Of a stretch of 64,000 nucleotides of DNA, positions 46,013 through 58,379 are shown one piece after another. The notes beneath the pieces are model-generated. The model was not told the origin of the DNA. It did no database searches and saw only the letters and a program-made list of their open reading frames with translations. Origin of the DNA: Solanum dulcamara (lineage: Eukaryota > Streptophyta > Magnoliopsida > Solanales > Solanaceae). The position numbers were made by a program, and so were the translations under genes. The DNA is taken from positions 55,980,097 through 56,044,096 of the forward strand of contig NC_077242.1 in assembly GCF_947179165.1 (NCBI RefSeq), in the 5' to 3' direction. Within the stretch, counting starts at the first letter, position 1; each line of letters begins with the position of its first letter.

Positions 46013-46690
46013 ATGAATGAAGAAGTCTTAGATGCTGAGTCATTCAAGAAAATTTTCCCCAATATGTTGATTCAAAGTGAAAGCCGCATCTAGAATAATA
46101 TGTTCAACCCTACGGATTGATATCTCCCCAAGGTAGTTTGGGAATTTTATACTTCATATGGAGCAAGAGTAGATCAAGAAGGGAAACATCATGAATATAC
46201 TTCTACCCGCAAGGTCACATCTGTATTAGTCAGGGGAAGAGAGGTTGAGGTCACACCCGAAGCATTTTTCTGCTATTGGTGGCCAAGTGTCCCTATTTTA
46301 GAAACCATCCTTTACTCTAACGCAATAGTTAAGAAACACCAGAAAGAGTTGGTGGCCTCTGTCATTGCTGTAGGTTTACCAATATGGGCACAAACTAAAG
46401 GCCAAGTTCATCGCCAAGACATGCTACCTAAAGCATAAGCATGGTTCAATATTGTATGTAAAAATTTGATATCTTGAAGGGATGGTCTTGATGTCCCATG
46501 GGATATATCTAATGTAGTGGCCCAAATTATGGAAGAATTGAATATTAGTGTATATGAAATCATGAGTGACCAAATCAGACAAGCCACATTATGCAATGAG
46601 GGTCCATTACCTTATCCAGCAATGATTACATGTATTTTTCACGAGGTTGGATGCATTTTCATAAAAAGGGATAGACGAGTACATTCGTTA
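46013..46690 (+). pseudogene. Athila second ORF of element A (partial)
   Basis: From a Met at 46013 the frame reads, with several stops, EEVLDAESFKKIFPNM, then VWEFYTSYGARVDQEG, TSVLVRGREVEVTPEAFFCYWW, IVKKHQKELVASVIAVGLPIW, MEELNISVYEIMSDQIRQA and PLPYPAMITCIFHEVG. RGREVEVTPEA..., followed about 90 residues later by the PYPA.IT block, matches the putative plant transposon protein domain. The C-terminal half is lost. No function is established for the family. Confidence 0.7.
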
Positions 46691-48799
46691 TAGACCGATG
46701 ATAGCCATGGCAGAAATACAGGGACAACGTGTACCAGAGAAAAAGAAAGACAACATGAAGAACTCTGATTGGCAGAATAGAGAAATTGAATACACAAGTG
46801 GAAGCTCTAGGGAAATCAATGTAGACAATGCATGAAAAGTCTTCCAATGATCAAACCACATGCTCATCAACCAATGAAGCATAGCAAGGTCTGCCACATC
46901 AAAGGGACGATGAGCTGCCCTCCTACGACCCTTCAGCTTCACGTAGAAGTTGTACAATGCTAGTATAAGCTTAAGAGGGGATAAGGAAAGTTGAAACCAT
47001 CAGTTAAATTTTGTTTAATAATATTTATTAATCTATAACTCTAACTTATATTGATTTCTTGGTCCATGTATTAGCCGAGTCGGTTCTACAATTTTCAATT
47101 ATTTTATCACTCGTATTTTATTCATGCTTAGTGTCTTTCTATAGGCCTCATTCTCCCAATGAATTTATGACGCATGATACAACATCATCTTAGTAAATAA
47201 TAGTAAGTCTAATAAACTCCAAGGGTTTTCTTTATACCGCGGTTCTTTTCCAAGGAGAAAAATAATTTACTTCTCTCTCTCTTGTCTTCTTGAGTCTTTT
47301 TATGTCTAAATGGGTTAATTTTTCCAAAGATAGATTGTGAGACAACTTTCTTATGGAAAATACCAAGTTTTAGTATCTAATTGAGTCTTTTGTCGTACTT
47401 CTTGCAAGAGGAACCACCAAAATATTTGTGATTGACAAAGGTAAAAAATATTTAAATATTTTTTCTTGGAAAAAGCTAATTGAAAGCCAATCTCTTTTTA
47501 GGTTTGTACATTTTTTATTTGGCTTCATAACTTGCAATCGGGGATATCCCCATTGTAGTTTTAAAAAAGTCATGTGACTCAACTGATTTTGAGAATATCT
47601 TGTGCATTTGTTATATTAAAATCCCTTGTGTCGTAAGAATTTTATTCATTCTTGTGTATACATTTTGTTTAGAACTTGCCCCAAGATACACTTGAAGGCA
47701 AAATTGTATATTTCGCATGGCTTGATAAATGACCTGAGGCCCTTTTTTAATAAGCTCATCCATTCCAAATTTTTCCTTCCAAGTGATATAATCCTAGTCA
47801 ACTCTTTGGCCAGCTTGTTGCATATATTGAAACAATGTAACTCTTTCTCTTAAAAACCTCATGCCTCCTAATATACTAAAAATTGTGAAATAGGCTAAAA
47901 GCCTATTTTTTGGGGAGAAGAGGAGAAAAGATAAATGATGAAAATATAGGCAAAAGCCTAAGTTTAGGCTAAAAAATGCATATCACCATAAGCTTCACAA
48001 AGAGAAAGTACTAAAAAGAAATGTAAGAATGAAAGAGAGAAGTAAAAATGAATGGGTGCCAACTCAATGTATGCACATACCTCAAGTCAAAATTAGTGAC
48101 CAACATAGAAAAGCAGAAATAAGATGGATGACAAAAGCCAAAAATATGAGTGGAGGCTCAAAGTGAGAAATGAGAGCATTAGGGAGGCATCTTAGTCACT
48201 CGGCCAAATGATACCATACCATTTTCCTGAGCCATTGTTAATCCGGCAAGTCCTTGGGGATTTTGAGACTTGCCAATTTACATTAGTGGCGATCAACATA
48301 AAAGCCAAGCCTATTGGTCAATGTGTGTCTACTTAAATTCATTTGTGAGAGTGATCATTTTCAAGCATTATTTATAATCCCAAGATATCATATGCATAAT
48401 TGTGAGTGTGATTCTCTCTTGTGTGAGTGGCATTACATCCTTCATATGAATAGTGATTGCTTTATTTCAATTGAGTTGCATGAATGCGATAAGCTTGTAT
48501 GAATATTTAGTCAAACCAAGAAGTTTGATGAAAATGACTTAAGATGCTTTTATTTTGTGCTTGAAGAAAAGATTGTCCCAAATTAGTGCTTTAAAAGATT
48601 TTGGTGTAATCTTTTGCCTAACGAATAGCGGTGGAACCAATAGTGAGTGGTGCATGTTTTGTTGTCATGTTGTATGAGTCTACTTTTTCCTATTTGTTTT
48701 GAGTCAAGTATGTGATTGTGAAAATCTTATCTTAGGTGCAGATCAGCTTGAATCCTATGCTTAGAGAGTGTTTTGCTTGTGGACAAGCAATAGTTCAAA
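46691..48799 (+). other. 3' untranslated region of element A
   Basis: Non-coding AT-rich sequence (Leu/Phe-rich chance frames only). A repeated AAAAGCCTA motif occurs around 47897-47960. Confidence 0.5.
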
Positions 48800-48809
48800 T
48801 TTGGGGGTT
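48800..48809 (+). other. Polypurine tract region of element A
   Basis: TTTGGGGGTT immediately before the LTR start TGATGAG. Matches the G-rich tract expected at the 3' LTR boundary of Athila elements. Confidence 0.7.
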
Positions 48810-50295
48810 TGATGAGTCGGTATTTTACCAACTCATTAGACTCAAACTCTTGAATTATTGTAATATTTTAATACTAATTAAAGGATTTTTAGTCCCTAGT
48901 TATCTTATGTTGATGCATTCCTAAGAGAAAGCAAATTTAAAGAATTTGGAGCTAAAAACCACTGAAACGCAATGCAAAGGAACTGGCACCTCATAGAATC
49001 TGATAGGCTTTTCGCTGGCTAAACGCCGATGAACTGGAGCAAACTGAAAAGGTGAATGCACTACAATCGGTACAACATAGTAGATAATTGGTGATTCATC
49101 AGTACAGTGCAGAAACTCCTGAAAGCATTGAAGGCTAAAGTGAAGCTGTGACTGGCATCTAACATTGATGGATCAGTGGTTTGCCAGTCTAGCGCAAGTC
49201 TCAATGAAGAAGTAGGTGTACCAAAATCACATTTACAGAAATTTGTTCTTTCTTTGGAAAGTTCCAAGGAACAAAATAGAGATTTGTGCAATTAAGTACC
49301 CATAACTCTCATTATTATAATTATCCAATTTTGTAGAGAGAGGAGTACATATTAGTTTCAAGTGTGAGAAGTAGAATTAGAAGTAGAACCTTCATATTCT
49401 TACTCAAGAACTCTTACCTTAGTTGAGATGAAAACTTCAAGATTGTATACTCTAATACTTGGATTCAGATTTTCTTCATCATTTTATCTTAGAACGAATA
49501 TTTATTTTTGAGTATTATCTTTGTTCCTTGTTTTATGAGTAGCTAAATCCATCACTAGGGGCATGTGTGCTTGATGGGGGTGTAAAACCCCCCAATGAGT
49601 TTTGATTAGTCTTTCCTAATATTAATTGTATGAAACTGATATATTGTTGTTTTGATGTTTTAAATTAAAATCAGGGGTTACAAACATTGATTGAGATAGC
49701 CAACTCATTTAGGCTTGAAAAAGAAAAATAGAGTTGGGTAAGACTCACTAGTGCGAAATTGTTGAAATTACTCTTCTGATTTGATCCAGGGATGGGATAA
49801 TATGAGTGGTTTCACATTTAATGATATGATCTAGGGATAGTCCATCTACTCAAGCAATGCTTGGTGTTTTGTTTGAAAAGGTCTTGGTGTTTAGAAGAAA
49901 CCAAGGGATATACGCTTGAAAGTTTGGGAGAATATCAAAGTGTAGCCTAGACCAAGCGCTATCTATTTTGTTGAGTTTAACCTTAGACTATTCATATTGA
50001 AATCCCTATTGTTATGCACACACCTCTAGTCCTTTCCATTCTCAGTATACAAAGTTATGTTAAATTCCTGTTTTCAATACTTAGTAGTGTTAATTTGTAA
50101 TTCTTAGCTAAACCTCCAATTTTATGTATTATTGCTTGTTCAGAACTATAGTTTCTATTTTTCTTATATAGATAAATCAATTGAAGCAGAGCCCATATAC
50201 AGTCCGTGAGGTTGGACCGTGACCTAATAGTTTGGTATTATTTTGTAAATGATTTCCTATTCTCTGAAATACGAGACATAGTTGAGCGTTCATCA
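48810..50295 (+). repeat. 3' LTR of element A
   Basis: 1486 bp, TGATGAG...CATCA, homologous to the interrupted 5' LTR (61-4701), followed by GAACC (50296-50300). At 50250-50270 it shows the CCTATT...GAAAT site without the gag-protease element. Confidence 0.88.
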
Positions 50296-50300
50296 GAACC

Positions 50301-51776
50301 TAGAAGTCATGGGTATAGAGATGCTAAAATAAAGAGTAAAAGTCCCAAAATGGACCCCAAAATACAAAGGCTTGTCTCAAAAGGCAAAACACTAGCCAAC
50401 AAAATATAGATGTAGAAAGGTAAAGTCCAGAACGTCATGTGCTCACCCTATTCTCCGAATTCGGCATGCGTAGGTTTGATATCAGTGCAGGTAACTGATG
50501 CTCAGACCTGCATCTAAAAAAAAGATGCAGAGTTTAGTACGAATACAAAACAATAGGTACTGGGTAGGCATCATAGGCCGACTAAGCTTGAAAAGTAAAA
50601 GGAATATGAAAAGTAGGAATTATGCAGAACAAATGTCAAAGAGAAGAAGTCTAATAGGAATGCACACGAGTGTATAAAGGAACCTAAATAAAGTAATTAC
50701 AAAACTAACTACACCTAATGAACCCCCACAAACCCAGAAGGTATACTCGTGCATAAATTTAAGTAAAAACCTGAGCAGACCCCCATATGCCTGTTGAGTA
50801 CATAGAATAGGTATATCTATTGACAAAAGAACACCATGAATCTTGAGCCGGAGAGTACGTAGACTGAACCTCGAACAGCTAATAAGACCTTCAAATGGAC
50901 TAATAAGGTCAAACTGTCATCACAAGGCCATCATTGAATCAAATCCACAACAAGGTAATCAAAACAACTTTCCAAGCCCGAGCCGAATCTAATCTCAAAC
51001 TACCAAATGGAGCCCGATATCGCAACAGTGAATCACAAGGGCCGTAGAAAAGGGGAGTGATGGATAAAACGTATTTGCAGCTGAGTTACAGCTTAGTTAA
51101 TTCTCAATCTATAAGACCCAAGTCTATTATATCAGTCTACGGGGAGCTAATTCATCTAAAGCAACTTCGGAGAGATTTTAATCCTATCGGCTAAAAAATA
51201 CGCATGTCTAAGGAAAGCATTGGTCTACACCTTGAGTAAGGCCAAACACGCTCTCAACATCAATAGAAAACAAGTACTATCTCAGCCATAAGGTAAGAAT
51301 GATCGCTAAACAAGAAATATATGCCAATAAAATCTGAAATAAGTCTAAAACATGATTTCTACGTACTAAGCATGATCAACTAGTTAACCATCCCAAATTC
51401 CAACTAATCAACATAATTTCACATTCTCTAGTTCAATTTAAACAAAGGGAAGCAATAGCCTACCTGAAAGCAGAGCGCGCGCGCTTCAAAATAAGATCAG
51501 TCCACAATCACAACAGGCATAAAAATATCCATTAAAGCTAAAAGAGATGTGGGCTAGCAACACCTTCATGTACAATTTTATCTCAAACGAGTGATCCCCG
51601 ACAATCTCCGAACACTTTCCACAGTTATCCACACAACTTTCGAATAATTCATATTTTGAATCACCTAAATTGGACACTCACAGCTCAAGATATCACCAAC
51701 TAAAAATTGGGAACAATAGTTGATCGTCTTTGGTCTTTATTTAAAAAGACTAGATAAAAACCTTCATCGAAAACAC
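50301..51776. other. Unresolved, repeat-like right flank of element A
   Basis: Contiguous with 1-60 before A inserted. No coding capacity. Stretches such as GGCATCATAGGCCGACTAAGC (around 50570) and the short inverted CTGCATC...GATGCAG (50511-50530) give a retrotransposon-LTR look, but I cannot define ends. Confidence 0.4.
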
Positions 51777-53200
51777 TGTCACACCCCTTTTTTTGCCCGA
51801 GTTTTTTCAATTCAAGTGAGGGTATTGTAAAGAGATTATTTTTTTTAATTTATTTTCAGAATCACCACTTGAAATTGAGTTTCGGTGTTCCAAGTCACCT
51901 TTTGAATCCCTAATCAAAAGAAAATTGACTCTTTATTTTATTGGTCTGCAAACTAGAAATTCGGGTAAAGAATTTTGTGGACCAAGGGGAAGGTACTAGG
52001 CATCCCTCGTGTCCCGTGGTTCTAGCACAGTCGATTTATCGACTTATACTTATTTTTGACTATATTGGATATATGGTTAAAAGCTACGATTTGCTCACAT
52101 TCTTTGTCTGTTGAACTTCTATTAGTCTCAACATAAATATGTCACCACATTTTTGGTATTGACATTTAGAGGCATAATTGTCTTTTTCATCGCACCTAAT
52201 AGTGTTTTGCTACCCGCTTCGATTGAATTATTAAAAGTTAAATTATTAGAGATGTTAAGAAAAGTCAATTATTGATAAAGGTGTGTCACTGCATCCTTGA
52301 ATTTCCTTAAGTGTTTCAAAAAAAGATGTATATCCACATTCTTAATTTAAACCAAATTTAATGATGTTTCTACTCGTCTAACGTTTAAAGAGATATAATA
52401 CTTACATATCACCCAAATAACAGCTTATTTACGAGGCCGATTAAACAAGATAAATTAATAATTTAAACCCAATCCTATTTTTTTTAATCATTTTAATCCC
52501 CAAATTATCAACCCCTTTCGATGAACATAATAAAGACTTACCTGAGCCATAAGTAATTCCGTTTAAATTTCCAATTTTGTCAAAATTAAAAGAACACAAA
52601 TCAGCTGGGCATGATATGAGAATGGAAATAATTAGCCATACAGTAACACTATCACATCGCTTTAAACTAAACAAAACTTGCAGATTAATAAATTTGAGTG
52701 TAGGAATGAACCTCAAATTACGATTAATAGTCATATGGTATATAAATTTTATACTAAATTTAATGATATAAAAGGTTCAAACATATTTCAATATTATAAT
52801 ATCAAAATTAAACACACCTAAATTTGAGCAACTTCATAACATTGGAATCACCTCTAATATAATTATGAAATCAAACCATACAATGAAGATCAAGTATTAT
52901 CTTTTTGTAAAAATTAATTTACTAGAAGAAAAAATCACAATCAAGAACCACGAACTGGAAATCACGAAAGCACACCTCAGACTGAACCTTTGTTTTTTTT
53001 CTTTCCGTTTTCTGGTTCTCTCTTTTTTATGCTGCTCTCCGTGTGTTTTCTTTTTCAGTGTGTGCGTGTGTTTTTCTGTGTATAAGTGGGTGAGTATGTG
53101 AAATGAGTGGAGTGTTGTGGGATAATGGTGGGTGAAAATGTGCGGAAGAGTGGGTAGATTAATGGGGTTAATGGGGTATTATAGGTGAATGGGATAGTTT
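51777..53200. repeat. LTR-like sequence, possibly a solo LTR
   Basis: Starts TGTCACACCCC and contains AAGGGGAAGGTACTAGGC and CCCGTGGTTCTAGCACAGTC (51985-52035), a block style I associate with plant LTR retrotransposons. A TG-rich tail runs to about 53200. No right-hand terminus or target duplication was identified. Confidence 0.4.
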
Positions 53201-54229
53201 AGATTAATTTTCTTTTTCAATTAAATACTAGTATTCGTACCCGGACGATGTGCGATCATTTTACTTAAGAATTGAATCATTAAAAAGTATACGAAGTGTT
53301 CTAGATACAAACAAAATACAAATTTGTTATACAATTCTTAATTGTCAAAGTAATTAATGAGAAATTTTTGTATTATTTCATTATGTTACATTAGTTTTTA
53401 GATGAATTCGAAGGACAAATATTTTTACATTATCTGTATCACTCTTTCTGTAAATCATTTTCTATGTATATTAGTTTTTCTCATATAGGATTTTACATCT
53501 AATCGTAATATGGTTATATTAATAGTTTTAAATTAAGATTTTACATTTATCCAAAACATAAAAAGAGATATTTTTTTATAAACATCCACTGATCAACATA
53601 TACTTTTAAAAATTATTTTTCCTTTTATGTGCGATAAGATACTAAAATTTTCATCCATTTTTTTCAATATAGAATTTGAGATTTAGTTCAAGTCAATTTA
53701 TAAAATTTCCTATATGAAAATTTAATTAATTTATTAAATTGCTCAAAAAAATTTCATTATACAATATTCTCAGTTCTTGACATTATGTTTTAAGAATTAA
53801 GTTACATGATACTATTTATTGCATGATTTCTTTATACATTATCATTCTCCTATTTATTCAATTCTTTCTCTACAATGATACTTTTAGTAATTTTTTCATT
53901 TGTATTTCATTTATAGTTAATAATGTCATTAATATCTTCCATACTAAAGTTTGAATTTTACCTTTAAAATTGAAATATCAACATGAAAATTTAAATTTAA
54001 ATTTTTAAATTTAAAATGTCATTAAATATGTTTGAGGTTTTTTCATTATTTAATTATTTTATTTTTTTTCGTTATTTAGTAAGATTTCCATTTTATGATC
54101 TATTAAAATAGTACAACATTTTTTGATAATTCAAAATACTTATCTCCTCAAAATCAAATAACTATACTCTTACACTGAAGTTCTTTAATTATATGTTTTT
54201 CATTTTTTTGTTCGTTGTTGTTATGTTAT
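53201..54229. other. AT-rich spacer, left flank of element F
   Basis: Very AT-rich with no gene. Ends GTTAT before the LTR of F, the presumed left target copy; its partner lies outside the window. TACTAGTATTCG at 53227-53238 is of a style seen at ends of small transposons, but no element could be delimited. Confidence 0.5.
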
Positions 54230-54780
54230 TGTCACACCCCGGGAGGGTACCCTAGACGTAACCGGCACTTGAAAGCCATTTCTGACCTTCAAGCGAACCA
54301 CCTAATTCAGTCACTTCATCATTCAATCACACTCACCCAAAGGAGGGGTCAACCATAGCAAACTATCCATATTGCAGGGCCGAAGGCCAAACATATTCAA
54401 CTCAACAAAACAAGTAAAATAGGACCCCTCAAAATAACAGTCCAACTTTCCCACACTCTAGTCTATGAAGCCTCTATCAAAGTGTAGAAGGTGCCAATGA
54501 CAAGCCCATGGCTACCAACAATCAAGATAAAGGAAACAACAACAACAAAACTATACAAGGAACTCAACATCCTCCGGAAATTAGGAGGGCTCACCGACTA
54601 GCTGGGAGTGTAAGTGGATCTTCAACGGGGCGTCGGTTGATGATCTCTGGTACCTGTCGCTGCATCATAAAACGATGCAGGACAAATGGCGTCAGTACAT
54701 GGAATGTACGAGTATGTAAAATGGCTGGAGGAAACAATATCAAGAAAACATCAATATCAACTCAGGATCTTAACTCATAT

Positions 54781-54803
54781 ACATATATATATATATATAT
54801 ATA
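54781..54803. repeat. TA microsatellite in the left LTR of F
   Basis: About 11 TA units; the right LTR has fewer (about 62361-62376). Confidence 0.88.
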
Positions 54804-55951
54804 TAACCATTCACTCCAGTGCCCTAAATCTAACAAGAATAGTTTAGACCGGACCAAATCTCATAAACCACTCAACTCAACTAACCCAGAGCACTATCAA
54901 GGCCTAAATGGGAGTTTCTCTTAACCGACAACCATCACCTATGAGCCGGTGATTGTACAACAATCAGACGTTGTTGCCACGTCCGTCCATACCTTGCCAG
55001 GGCATGAACGCCTCCCTAATAATGGATACCATCGATTAGTCAGGTCCTATCATTTCAGGACAATAAAAATAGGAAACATCTGACTTTAACGGTTCGATCC
55101 CAAGGGAAGCATCCGACTTTAACGGTTTCATCCCTACCTACGTTGGCGGCGTAGTTTCTGGGTTCGAGTATGGACTGTACTCTCACCCGCCTCGGTGCTC
55201 GATACTCCTCCCATGACTCCATGCTCATAAAACTCCTCTAATCATCTTAAACAAGCCCTCACGGCTAGTTTCATGTGGTACATTGCCACCTCATCAACTC
55301 GGTTCTCATTTCAACTCAATTAAGTCATAATGACAAGTTTCATCTAGGACTTTGTCCACTCGTCAATTCCATCCTCAAATCAACTCAATCAAGCCTCATT
55401 TACATAAACATTTATGACATCTCCTCAAGATTCGGCACAACTCTATGACTTCTACTCAACAATTCAAGTAGGATAGCACATTTAAGGAAATTGACTTAAG
55501 CAACATAATCACATGGCTAAAGAGATCAACAAAACGTAACAACAAGTCATCTCCATCAACTCATAATAACATGAAGGATTTTAGGGACTTGTTAGCTCAA
55601 CAACATCAACACATATAGCATCAAATAAATAGGAGGCAAAGTTCATACAAATATAATTCATGCCAAGAAACTCTATTTTCATGAACATCTAACTTCAAGG
55701 CAAGAGTAGGGCACATGGGTGGACTCAACCCATGTTTTGGATAGCCTTACATACCTTAGTGAAGATTTGGAGAGAACCTTGATGTTGGGTCTTCAAGGGA
55801 GGACTCAAATCTTGAAGCTCTTGGGACAAATCTTTGTTGAGAATGGAGAAAAAGAAGAACATGAAGAAGAGAGAGGGAGAGGGGAACTTCTAGGGCTTTT
55901 AGAGAGAGAGAGAGATGGAAAATTTGATCCCAAAATAACCAAGGGTAATAC

Positions 55952-55979
55952 ATATATAATTTGGGTATGTTCCCAAATT
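55952..55979 (-). promoter_or_regulatory. TATA-like box with adjoining hairpin in LTR of F
   Basis: The + strand ATATATAA (minus TTATATAT) overlaps an inverted repeat AATTTGGG / CCCAAATT (55958-55965, 55972-55979) with a 6-base loop. Present in both LTRs (right copy near 63500-63530). Promoter role inferred from its position downstream of the GC array on the minus strand. Confidence 0.5.
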
Positions 55980-56031
55980 GCCCCTCTTCAAAAGTTCTGA
56001 AAATAGGCTAAAAATGCACCTAGTGCAATAA

Positions 56032-56292
56032 TGGCGCGTTGCGCCATTACAGCGCCAGGCTGAATACGCCTAAAACCTGCACACCTCGTAGTGGCGCGCC
56101 GCGCCAGAGACCAAACTACTGAGGCATGTTTCTGGTGCGATAGTGGCGCGTCGCGCCCTTATAGCGCCAACGCCATATTTTCTGGGTTCTGGAATTTGGC
56201 CTGAAAAACTCTGCACAACTTTTAGTGGCGCATCGCGCCAAGGACCAAACTACTGAGGCATGTTTTTGGTGCGATAGTGGCGCGTCGTGCCC
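56032..56292 (-). promoter_or_regulatory. GC-palindrome array in LTR of F
   Basis: Five near-palindromic TGGCGCGNCGCGCC-type sites start at 56032, 56092, 56144, 56226 and 56278; the one at 56092-56106 reads TGGCGCGCCGCGCCA. They stand out as CpG-dense islands in an AT-rich LTR, upstream of the TATA-like box on the minus strand. Confidence 0.6.
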
Positions 56293-56725
56293 TTACAGCG
56301 CTAAGGCCATTTCCCCAGCAGTTGCAACCCAGGCCAAAAATGAAATTCCTGCCGTGCTAGTTCATCATAAGATCGTCATATCTTTTGACTCTGAACTCCA
56401 AAATTTACGTTCTTGGTGGCGTTGTAAAGAAGACTCGACGACCTTTAATTTAATAGGTCGTGGGCCACCCAGATTGACGTCCTTCAAAAGATAGGGTCGT
56501 TACAAGTCGACCCTTATACGAACTCATTCTAAACTTAGCCACGATGAATCTTTTGGATTTAATTTGATCCTAGGGGTCCTTCATGACCCCACCTCACCTC
56601 TAATACTGCTCAAATTCTCAAAGACTCATCTCAACTCATGCATATGCTCCTCAATACTCGAGTTCGACCCTATCCGTATACAACAAGGGTTTGAATTCTA
56701 GGGGAAAATATTGAGGGGTGTTACA

Positions 56726-56739
56726 TTATCTCCCCCTTT
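56726..56739 (-). other. Polypurine tract of F
   Basis: The minus strand reads AAAGGGGGAGATAA directly before the LTR start TGTAACACCCC. Confidence 0.88.
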
Positions 56740-56869
56740 GGATCATTCGTCCTCGAATGACGAGTGGCCAGGAATGGACTCAGGGTATTAATCATAATCA
56801 ACATTCAGTCATTCAATCAATCAAATTTTCAAACAATTATCAATCAAAACTCAAAATGCACTAATGAAT

Positions 56870-57229
56870 TTAAGTCAAGGAAATGTTGTTACCTTCAACA
56901 TTCTCCTCGGTAGGCACGAATAGATGGGGATATTTAGATCTCATGGCTTCCTCCGCTTCCCATGTGGCTTCCTCAACAAATTGATTCCTCCACAGGACCT
57001 TGATTGAGATGACCTCTTTGTTCCTCAATTTGCGAATTTGGCGATCAAGAATTTGGACCAGAACCTCTTTATAAGACAAGCTATCCTTAATTCCAATGCT
57101 ATCAATGAGGACTACCAATGAGGGATCGCCCAAGCATTTTTTCAATATCGAAACGTGGAATACCGGATGAATGGAATCTAACTCCGAGGGTAACTCCAAC
57201 TCATAAGCAACACTCCCAATCCGCCTCAA
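56870..57229 (-). pseudogene. Chromodomain end of the integrase of F
   Basis: A 119-residue open stretch in the same frame as the preceding integrase piece, from which it is separated by a TGA at 57251. The start, RRIGSVAYELELPSELDSIHPVFHVSIL, is the integrase C-terminal GPY-type region. SYKEVLVQILDRQIRKLRNKEV...VLWRNQ...ATWEAEE...YPHLF (about 57076-56911) is a chromodomain-like fold of the kind that targets chromoviruses to heterochromatin by binding modified histones. The end TAA is probably the natural stop of pol. Confidence 0.85.
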
Positions 57230-57250
57230 GATCTGGTAAGGACAAATATA

Positions 57251-58342
57251 TCAAGGACTAAGCTTCCCCTTCTTTCCAAACCTCATGACACCCTTCATGG
57301 GTGACACTTTCAAGTATACCCAATCGCCCACCTCAAACTCTAAGTCTCTCCTCCTCACATCGGTGTAAGATTTTTGGCGGCTTTGGGCTATCTTTAGCCT
57401 ATCTTGAATAAATGTCACCTTCTCCATGGCTTGGTGAACAAGGTCAGGCCCAATCAACTCGGCCTCACCAACTTCAAACCACCCAATGGGAGATCTACAC
57501 CTCCTCCCATACAAAGCTTCGTAAGGAGTCATTTGAATGCTTGCATGATAGCTATTGTTATATGCAAACTCTATGAGAGGTAAGTGATCATCCCAATTTC
57601 CCTTGAAGTCGAGCACACATGCCCTCAACATATCTTCCAATGTCTGGATGGTGCGCTCTGCCTGGCCATATGTCTGGGGATGGAAGGTTGTACTCAAGTT
57701 CACCCTCGAACCTAATCCCTTTTGAAAGGATTTCCAGAATTGGGAAGTGAATTGAGCCCCTCTGTCTGAGATGATAGACAAAGGGACCCCATGTAATCTG
57801 ACGACCTCCTGTATATACAACTTTGCATAATCTTTTGCGGTATTAGTAGTCTTAACCGCCAAGAAGTGAGCTGATTTCGTCATTCTATCCACAATCACCC
57901 AAATGGAATCTTGTTGCTTTCGGAACTTCGGCAAGCCTGTAATAAAGTCCATGTTGATCGTCTCCTACTTCCATTCTAGAATTTCTATGTTTTGGGCTAA
58001 ACCACATGGCCTTTGATGCTCAACCTTCACCTGTTGGCAATTCGAGCACTTGGAAACAAATTCCGCAATATCCCTCTTCATCCCACTCCACCAATAGATT
58101 TCCCTCAAGTCATGATACATTTTTGTGGAGCCTGGATGAATGGAGTACCTAGAACTATGTGCTTCGGCCATAATCCTCTCTCGAACATCATCGACATCCG
58201 GCACACACAATCTATTTTGGTACCTCAATACACCATCTCCCCCTTTGGTGAAAACCATTACCTCTTGTTTGTGAACAACTCCCTGCAATTGGAGAAGGCT
58301 GGGATCTTGGTCTTGCTTCTCCTTTACTTCTGCCACAAGTGA
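57251..58342 (-). pseudogene. Integrase of F
   Basis: The zinc finger HSSRYSIHPGSTKMYH...CSNCQQ (about 58162-58040) is complete (H-H-C-C). The catalytic core keeps all three acidic residues: D in MDFITGLP (57952), D in ISDRGAQFTSQFW, and E in HPQTYGQAERTIQTLED. AYNNSYHASIQMTPYEALYGRRCRSP and a GDWVYLKVSPMKGV segment complete it. Breaks: a TAG at 57965 in place of a Trp codon and a TGA at 57251. Otherwise open, so this is among the best preserved genes in the window. It would insert the cDNA in the nucleus. Confidence 0.9.
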
Positions 58343-58379
58343 GGACGTAGACCCATCCTGAATAGTAACTCCGCCTTCA

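Larger units (their letters stand above)
61..50295 (+). mobile_element. Athila-like Ty3/gypsy element A (outermost, heavily interrupted)
   Basis: Seen: a TGATGAG... LTR starts at 61 and a related LTR starts at 48810 after a G-rich tract. The 3' LTR ends ...CATCA at 50295. The 5-bp sequence GAACC flanks both ends exactly (56-60, 50296-50300), so this is one insertion. Between the LTRs, on the + strand, lie a degenerate primer site (4705), gag (about 4827-6620), a protease (6626-7090), a post-integrase segment (from 44042) and an Athila second-ORF remnant (46013-46690). RT, RNase H and most of integrase are missing, and element B occupies that place. The LTR order and the second ORF downstream of pol are typical of the Athila lineage. 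The two LTRs are clearly diverged by eye, so A is the oldest layer. It cannot move by itself. Confidence 0.85.
54230..56725 (-). repeat. 3' LTR of F (left copy)
   Basis: 2496 bp. On the + strand TGTCACACCCCGG...GTGTTACA. Contains a TA microsatellite (about 54781-54803), a TATA-like box with a hairpin (55952-55979) and a GC-palindrome array (56032-56292). Plus-strand frames such as 54508-54924 are antisense to the element and repeat in the other LTR. Confidence 0.92.

Noticed and set aside
53227..53260. Small DNA transposon or Helitron end (TACTAGTATTCG...)
   Set aside because: No partner terminus, inverted repeat or target duplication could be found.
54508..54924. 138-codon + strand frame (MATNNQDKGNNNNK...), repeated at 62090-62419
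   Set aside because: Antisense to F, inside both LTRs, different lengths and low-complexity; present because the LTR is present twice.
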